From an uncultured Oscillospiraceae bacterium (GTDB lineage Bacteria > Bacillota > Clostridia > Oscillospirales > Oscillospiraceae): a stretch of 14,189 nucleotides of DNA. The notes under the pieces are model-generated. The model was not told the DNA's origin, did no database searches, and was given only the letters and a program-made list of their open reading frames with translations. Positions within the stretch are counted from its first letter, which is position 1; each line of letters opens with the position of its first letter. The position numbers and the translations under genes are program-made. Location: contig CALWWS010000159.1 of NCBI GenBank assembly GCA_944385305.1, forward strand, positions 1 through 14,189, given 5' to 3'. This document shows, piece after piece, positions 6,607 through 14,189 of this stretch.

Positions 6607-6635
6607 ATGTTACCATTTTTACAGCGGGATTGCAA
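6607..6635 (-). promoter_or_regulatory. Probable promoter of the P-loop gene
   Basis: On the minus strand, -35 TTGCAA (6630-6635), a 17-bp spacer and -10 TAACAT (6607-6612, 4 of 6 matches). The -35 box and spacing are the same as in the htpG and lepB promoters. It lies in the 121-bp gap between the pgi stop and the P-loop start codon, which has no terminator I can recognise. Confidence 0.55.
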
Positions 6636-6674
6636 CCGCTTTGCACAAGTTCACTAAAAATTCACAGGAATCAA

Positions 6675-8009
6675 TCAGCCGTTCAGCCGACGCTCCAGTT
6701 CGGCTTTTTTCTCCTCGTAGCCCGGCTTGCCCAGCAGGGCGTACATGTTGTTCTTGTAGGCCTCCACGCCGGGCTGGTCGAAGGGGTTGACCTCCAGCAG
6801 GTAGCCCGACAGGCCGCAGGCGTACTCAAAGAAGTAGATGAGCCAGCCTGCCGCTGCCTCGTCCCGGGCGGGGACGGTGCGGCCGATATTGGGCACCCCG
6901 CCGTCCACATGGGCCATGGTCACCCCCCGCATGGCCTGGGCGGCCACATATTCCAGGCTCTTGCCAGCCAGGAAGTTGAGCCCGTCCACGTTGTCCGGGT
7001 CCACGGGGATGTCAATCTGCCGGCGGGAGCGGGCGAAGCTCACCACCGTCTCGAACATCAGCCGCTCGCCCTGCTGGATGTACTGGCCCATGGAGTGGAG
7101 ATCGGCGGTAAACTCCACGCTGGCGGGGAACAGGCCCTTGCCCTGCTTGCCCTCGCTCTCCCCGTAGAGCTGCTTCCACCACTCGGCGAAAAAGCGGAAG
7201 GAGGGCTCGTACCCCACCAGCAGCTCCACCTTCTTGCCGCTTTCATACAGGGCGTGGCGGGCGGCGGCGTACTGCCAGGCGGGGTTGTCCGCCCCGGGCA
7301 CGGCCAGGGCGTTCATGGCGTCGGCCGCCCCCTGCATGAGCGCTGCAATATCCACCCCGGCGCAGGCGATGGGCCGCAGGCCCACGGCGGTGAGCACCGA
7401 GTAGCGCCCGCCCACCGCGTCGGGCACCACAAACTCCTCATACCCCTCCGCGTCGGCCAGGCCCTTGAGGGCCCCACGGTGGGCGTCGGTGGTGGCGTAG
7501 ATCCGCTCCCGGGCCCCCTGCTTGCCGTATTTCTCCTCCAGCAGGGCCTTGAAAATGCGGAAGGCCACCGCCGGCTCGGTGGTGGTGCCCGACTTGGAGA
7601 TGACGTTCACCGAGAAGTCCATGTCCTTCACCCGGTCGATGATCTCCATCAGTCCGTCGGTGGACAGGCCGTTGCCCGCAAAGTGAATCTCCGGGCCGTC
7701 GGTGTGGATCAGGTTGTAGTTGGGGGAGCGCAGCAGCTCCACCACCGCCCGGGCCCCCAGGTAGGACCCGCCGATGCCGATGACCACCAGAGCCTGGGAG
7801 TCGGAGCGGATCTTCTCCGCCGCGGCCTGGATGCGGGCAAATTCCTCCTTGTCGTAGTCCCGGGGCAGGTGCACCCAACCGGTGAAGGAGCCGCCGGGGC
7901 CGTTGCCCTCCTCCAGCATGACGCGGGCCTTGTCCAGGGCGGACAGACGGCTGGTCAGCCACCCATCGGGCAGAAAGGGGGTGAGGTTGGTCAGGTTGGT
8001 TGTGATCAT
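6675..8009 (-). CDS. pgi: Glucose-6-phosphate isomerase
   Basis: A 444-residue phosphoglucose isomerase interconverting glucose 6-phosphate and fructose 6-phosphate in glycolysis and gluconeogenesis; the length matches the short Bacillus/Clostridia form (about 450 aa). Visible elements are the sugar-phosphate loop GIGGSYLGA (78-86), SKSGTTTEP (138-146), family signature 1 [14 protein letters not shown] (197-210) and family signature 2 ending in [10 protein letters not shown] (402-419). By comparison with the rabbit and Bacillus enzymes, the catalytic base is Glu284 in GESEGK, the ring-opening His is His305 in DLHSMGQ, and the active-site Lys is Lys419. All are present. The ATG at 8009 is preceded by AAAGGAGGTC, an excellent ribosome site, so 19 extra upstream codons reading from 8066 are rejected. 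A weak promoter lies in the 91-bp gap after the molybdoenzyme gene, and no terminator is seen there, so partial co-transcription is possible. Confidence 0.97.
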   Translation of the reverse strand: MITTNLTNLTPFLPDGWLTSRLSALDKARVMLEEGNGPGGSFTGWVHLPRDYDKEEFARIQAAAEKIRSDSQALVVIGIGGSYLGARAVVELLRSPNYNLIHTDGPEIHFAGNGLSTDGLMEIIDRVKDMDFSVNVISKSGTTTEPAVAFRIFKALLEEKYGKQGARERIYATTDAHRGALKGLADAEGYEEFVVPDAVGGRYSVLTAVGLRPIACAGVDIAALMQGAADAMNALAVPGADNPAWQYAAARHALYESGKKVELLVGYEPSFRFFAEWWKQLYGESEGKQGKGLFPASVEFTADLHSMGQYIQQGERLMFETVVSFARSRRQIDIPVDPDNVDGLNFLAGKSLEYVAAQAMRGVTMAHVDGGVPNIGRTVPARDEAAAGWLIYFFEYACGLSGYLLEVNPFDQPGVEAYKNNMYALLGKPGYEEKKAELERRLNG

Positions 8010-8068
8010 GGAAAGACCTCCTTTGTAAATGGGAAATGGCGGCAGTGCGCCCGGAGTTGTCTGCAACC

Positions 8069-8097
8069 AGTATACACCAAAGCGGCCGCTTTTCCTA
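8069..8097 (-). promoter_or_regulatory. Possible promoter of pgi, with a palindrome in its spacer
   Basis: On the minus strand there is a good -10 box TATACT (8069-8074), but the best -35 at 17 bp is a poor TAGGAA (8092-8097). The spacer contains the perfect 10-bp palindrome AGCGGCCGCT (8081-8090). A weak -35 with a palindrome between the boxes is compatible with an activator or repressor site, but it may be chance in GC-rich DNA. Confidence 0.35.
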
Positions 8098-8100
8098 GTG

Positions 8101-10089
8101 CTATTTTGGAAAATTTAGGAGGGGAGCCAGGGGCAGTACCTCCACTGTATTATCGTTAAGGGTGGTAGCCGCCCCCAGGTCGGACAGACGGGGGTGGGTG
8201 AGGCAGTTGACCCGCCCCTCCCCGGCGTACACCCCCTCGGCCACCACCGTACCCGGGGCAACCGCCCGATCCAGGGCGGCGGCAAATTCCGCCTGCCCCA
8301 GCTCGTTGCGGCACACCACCCGGTCCCCATGGGCGATGCCCCGGGCCGCGGCGTCGGCGGCGTTCATCCGCAGCCGGCTCTCCCCCCGCAGGCGGCACAG
8401 CTCCTCCACCTCCTGAAAGGAGGAGTTGAGGGTGTGCACCGCCGGGGCGCATACCAGCTTCAGAGGCTCGGGGCCCCCGTGGGGCGGGTACCAGGTGATG
8501 GGCGCCGGGTCGGCCAGGTGGATCTTCCCGTCCGCCGTCTCCACCGGCAGGCGGAAGGGGCTCTCCAGCACCACCGGCTCCCCCGCCAGCACCCGCTCCT
8601 TCTCCGCCGGGGTGAGGTGGGTGCTGCGCTCCACCAGCATGCGGCACAGCTCCCCCGGCGTGCGGGAGAAGATGGGGTCGTCCAGCCCCAGCCGGGCGGC
8701 CAGCAGGGTAAAGACCTCCCAGTTGCTCTTCACCTGGCCCGGGGGCGGCACCACCGGTTTGACATACTGGATGGCCCGGTAGCCGTAGGGGGTGTAGAGA
8801 TCCTCGGTCTCCACCATGTAGGGGGCGGGGAGGATAAGGTCGGCGTAGCGGGCGGTGTCCGTCATGGTGCGCTCGTGCACCACGGTAAAGAGATCCTCCC
8901 GCGCCAGCCCGGCCAGCACGGCATTCTGATGGGAGAGCACCGAGGCGGGATTGCAGTGGTAGACGTACAGACCCATGACCGGCCCGCCGGGCAGCTGCCC
9001 GGTGAGGGCGGGGCCCAGCTGGTTGATGTTCACCGCCCGCACCGGCCCGGGGCAAAGATCGGGCCGGCGGATGAGGGACTTGTCCACCAGATCGGGGGAG
9101 GAGCACACCCCGTAGGTGCCCGCCCCCGGCCTGGCCCAGGCGCCGATGGCGGCGGGCAGGGCGGCGATGGCCCGGGTGGCCTCCCCCCCGTTGCCCGCCC
9201 GGGAGAAGCCGCTGCCCAGCACAATCACCGGGGCCCGGGCGGCGGCGTAGGAGCGGGCCAACTGCCGTACGGCCTCCGGCTCCAGCCCGGTAATGGCCTG
9301 GGTGGCCTCAGGGGTCCAGCGATCCAGGGTGGCGGCCAGCTCGGGCCAGCCGGTGGTGTGGGCGGCCAGATAGCTCTCGTCGGTGAGTCCCTCGGCATGG
9401 AGCACCTGGAGCAGGGAGAGGGCCAGGGCCCCGTCGCTCCCCGGCTGCACCAGCAGGGTCTGGTGGGCCAGGGGGGCGGAGGGGCTCTCGTACACGTCAA
9501 TCAGGATCACCCGTGCCCCCCGGGCCTTGGCCTTTTTCAGCAGGGGAAGCAGGTGCAGCCGGGTGGCGGGCAGGTTGGCGCTCCACAGCAGGATAAGGTC
9601 GCTGTGCGCCAGGGCGGAGGGGGGCAGATCGCAGCTCGCCCCCATCACCGCCTCCCAGCCTGCCGACTTGCCGCTGCTGCACAGGGTGCGCACCAGGCCC
9701 CTGGCCCCCAGGGCGTGGAAGAAGGCCTCCCCCCCGTTGCGGTGCACCGCCCCCATGGTGCCCGCGTAGGAGCAGGGCAGCAGGGCCTGGGGGCCGTAGC
9801 GGTCTATAATCTCCCCCCAGCGGCGGGCTATCTCCTCCAGGGCCTCCTCCCAGGAGAGGGGGGCAAACTGCCCCGAGCCCTTGGGGCCGGTGCGGCGCAG
9901 GGGGGTAAGGATCCGGCGGGGGCTGTGCACCGCCTGGGGCAGCCGGGCCATTTTCGCGCACACCAGCTCCCCGGTAAAGGGGTTGGCCGGGTCGCCGGTC
10001 ACCCGGGTGATGCGCCCCGCCTGGTGCTCCACCAGCAGGGAGCAGCCGTCGGGGCAGTCATAGGGGCAGGCGCTGGGGCAGATGGGCAT
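8101..10089 (-). CDS. Molybdopterin-dependent oxidoreductase, stand-alone catalytic subunit
   Basis: A 662-residue member of the DMSO reductase/BisC superfamily (COG0243-type), expected to bind a Mo or W bis-pterin cofactor and an N-terminal [4Fe-4S] cluster. The cluster ligands are probably Cys8, Cys12, Cys16 and Cys44 (CPYDCPDGC ... ELVCAKM); Cys4 is an extra cysteine. Family landmarks follow: [54 protein letters not shown], a central molybdopterin segment around [32 protein letters not shown], and a C-terminal dinucleotide-binding domain with LNSSFQE and [18 protein letters not shown]. No Tat or Sec signal is visible, so it is probably cytoplasmic. The ATG at 10089 fits the start [14 protein letters not shown]; a GTG three codons upstream and an earlier ATG at 10164 are alternatives, the latter lying upstream of the predicted promoter. 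No iron-sulfur or membrane partner and no cofactor genes are adjacent. The substrate cannot be predicted. Confidence 0.9.
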   Translation of the reverse strand: MPICPSACPYDCPDGCSLLVEHQAGRITRVTGDPANPFTGELVCAKMARLPQAVHSPRRILTPLRRTGPKGSGQFAPLSWEEALEEIARRWGEIIDRYGPQALLPCSYAGTMGAVHRNGGEAFFHALGARGLVRTLCSSGKSAGWEAVMGASCDLPPSALAHSDLILLWSANLPATRLHLLPLLKKAKARGARVILIDVYESPSAPLAHQTLLVQPGSDGALALSLLQVLHAEGLTDESYLAAHTTGWPELAATLDRWTPEATQAITGLEPEAVRQLARSYAAARAPVIVLGSGFSRAGNGGEATRAIAALPAAIGAWARPGAGTYGVCSSPDLVDKSLIRRPDLCPGPVRAVNINQLGPALTGQLPGGPVMGLYVYHCNPASVLSHQNAVLAGLAREDLFTVVHERTMTDTARYADLILPAPYMVETEDLYTPYGYRAIQYVKPVVPPPGQVKSNWEVFTLLAARLGLDDPIFSRTPGELCRMLVERSTHLTPAEKERVLAGEPVVLESPFRLPVETADGKIHLADPAPITWYPPHGGPEPLKLVCAPAVHTLNSSFQEVEELCRLRGESRLRMNAADAAARGIAHGDRVVCRNELGQAEFAAALDRAVAPGTVVAEGVYAGEGRVNCLTHPRLSDLGAATTLNDNTVEVLPLAPLLNFPK

Positions 10090-10118
10090 ATGCTTCACAT
10101 CCTCTCTCTTTCCCCGTA

Positions 10119-10147
10119 AGTATACACAAAAAACTCCGCGCTGGAAA
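10119..10147 (-). promoter_or_regulatory. Probable promoter of the molybdopterin oxidoreductase gene
   Basis: On the minus strand, -35 TTTCCA (10142-10147, 4 of 6) and -10 TATACT (10119-10124, 5 of 6) are separated by 17 bp. The predicted start near 10112 leaves a leader of about 22 nt with a purine-rich GAGAGAGGA ribosome site. This leader length rules out the upstream in-frame ATG at 10164. Confidence 0.6.
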
Positions 10148-10170
10148 GGGGCTGAATGGGACAAAAGCGT

Positions 10171-10199
10171 TTGACATATGGTGGAAATCGGTATATGAT
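10171..10199 (+). promoter_or_regulatory. Strong promoter of the SLH surface protein gene
   Basis: A perfect -35 TTGACA (10171-10176), a 17-bp spacer and -10 TATGAT (10194-10199) form a near-consensus housekeeping promoter, the best in the window. This fits high expression of an abundant envelope protein. The leader from about 10206 to 10262 carries a hairpin and an AGGAGG site (10247-10252). Confidence 0.9.
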
Positions 10200-10218
10200 T
10201 TCTTTAAGGTTTGTTTCA

Positions 10219-10233
10219 GGCGGCGGGGCCGCC
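10219..10233 (+). promoter_or_regulatory. GC-rich hairpin in the SLH gene leader
   Basis: GGCGGC, a GGG loop and GCCGCC form a perfect 6-bp stem about 13 nt from the predicted 5' end of the transcript. It is followed by seven A residues, not U residues, so it is not a rightward terminator. A 5' hairpin next to a strong promoter is a common way to protect long-lived mRNAs; that role here is inference. Confidence 0.5.
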
Positions 10234-10262
10234 AAAAAAATGTAAGAGGAGGAAAGCGGAAG

Positions 10263-13958
<3,696 letters not shown>

Positions 13959-13976
13959 AAAAGTATTCCGCTGCAT

Positions 13977-14016
13977 AAAAAAATCCCCCGGAAGCGCCGC
14001 TTCCGGGGGATTTTTT
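13977..14016. terminator. Strong bidirectional intrinsic terminator
   Basis: ATCCCCCGGAAGC (13983-13995) pairs perfectly with GCTTCCGGGGGAT (13999-14011) around a 3-nt loop. It is flanked by A7 on the left and T6 on the right, so the hairpin has a U-run in both directions. It lies 18 nt after the SLH gene stop and 10 nt from the stop of the convergent PFL-family gene, and serves both. Confidence 0.95.
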
Positions 14017-14025
14017 ATGTAAAGG

Positions 14026-14189
14026 CTAGTTTTTTAGGCTCTGCAGCGGGGCGGGAATGCGGCCGCCTCGGGTGATAAAGGCCTCGCTGGAGAAGGGGTG
14101 TACCGGCATCACCGGGGCGCTGCCCAGCAGGCCGCCGAACTCCACCACGTCCCCCACCACCTTGCCGGGGGCGGGGATGATGCGCACGG
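14026..14189 (-). CDS. PFL family protein (DUF711/UPF0210), C-terminal end only
   Basis: The last 53 codons of a leftward gene whose start lies right of the window. The readable peptide contains [33 protein letters not shown] and the terminal [13 protein letters not shown]. These match the strongly conserved C-terminus of the PFL/DUF711 (UPF0210) family, whose members commonly end in RIPAPIHSFKN. Full proteins are about 450 aa, resemble pyruvate formate-lyase-like folds, and are often encoded beside a small ACT-domain protein (UPF0237), which would lie outside this window. The cellular function of the family is not established. The gene ends at TAG (14028-14026), 10 nt from the shared terminator. 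Confidence 0.88.
   Translation of the reverse strand, partial: VRIIPAPGKVVGDVVEFGGLLGSAPVMPVHPFSSEAFITRGGRIPAPLQSLKN

Noticed and set aside
8081..8090. Palindrome AGCGGCCGCT as a terminator of the molybdoenzyme gene
   Set aside because: It has no loop and no following U-run in the leftward direction, so it cannot act as an intrinsic terminator.
6435..8159. A 574-codon plus-strand open frame antisense to pgi, and a similar 641-codon frame over the molybdoenzyme (8194-10119)
   Set aside because: Both read as Gly/Val/His/Gln-rich low-complexity sequence without ribosome sites, opposite genes whose catalytic or cluster residues are intact.
10219..10240. GC hairpin followed by seven A as an intrinsic terminator
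   Set aside because: Rightward it is followed by A residues, and leftward no U-run follows the stem; it lies inside the leader of the SLH gene.

Overview
The window is about 14 kb of GC-rich, densely coding DNA that reads as ordinary chromosome of a Gram-positive anaerobe. The evidence for this is a Bacillus/Clostridia-type short glucose-6-phosphate isomerase, a surface protein with three SLH domains, YmdB and YhaO/YhaN-like proteins, strong AGGAGG ribosome binding sites, and a perfect CIRCE operator. The high GC content combined with clostridial gene content suggests an Oscillospiraceae-type gut bacterium (Flavonifractor or Lawsonibacter relatives). That placement is inference, because there is no rRNA or other direct taxonomic marker.

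Left part (1-6121): the 5' end of htpG (Hsp90) runs leftward off the window from a sigma-A-type promoter whose start site lies inside a perfect CIRCE element. Divergent from it is a tight rightward set: a YmdB-type metallophosphoesterase, then a YhaO/SbcD-like nuclease and a YhaN/SbcC-like membrane-spanning ATPase that overlap by 4 nt (ATGA). A second promoter at the 3' end of the ATPase gene drives signal peptidase I (probable TTG start) and a small flavoprotein with a CX2CX2CX7C cysteine motif. A 15-bp hairpin with a GAAA loop closes this block.

Middle part (6140-10089), all leftward: a small P-loop protein of unknown role, glucose-6-phosphate isomerase (pgi), and a stand-alone cytoplasmic molybdopterin oxidoreductase with no partner subunits in view. 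Each has a plausible promoter of its own, although the pgi promoter is weak.

Right part (10171-14189): a consensus promoter (TTGACA, 17 bp, TATGAT) and a leader hairpin precede a 1,231-residue secreted surface protein with a signal peptide, three SLH domains, a Pro/Glu and poly-Gly linker, beta-rich domains, an InlB/Listeria-Bacteroides-type repeat and a beta-solenoid-like C-terminus. A strong bidirectional terminator separates it from the convergent C-terminal end of a PFL/DUF711 (UPF0210) family gene.

I see no CRISPR array, tRNA, rRNA, insertion sequence or phage gene. I do not see a clearly new system. The points most worth a second look are HrcA/CIRCE control of htpG, the orphan molybdoenzyme, the short membrane-spanning YhaN, the small P-loop protein and the surface protein. 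No stretch longer than 300 bases lacks a gene; the longest gap (444-662) holds the divergent htpG and ymdB promoters.
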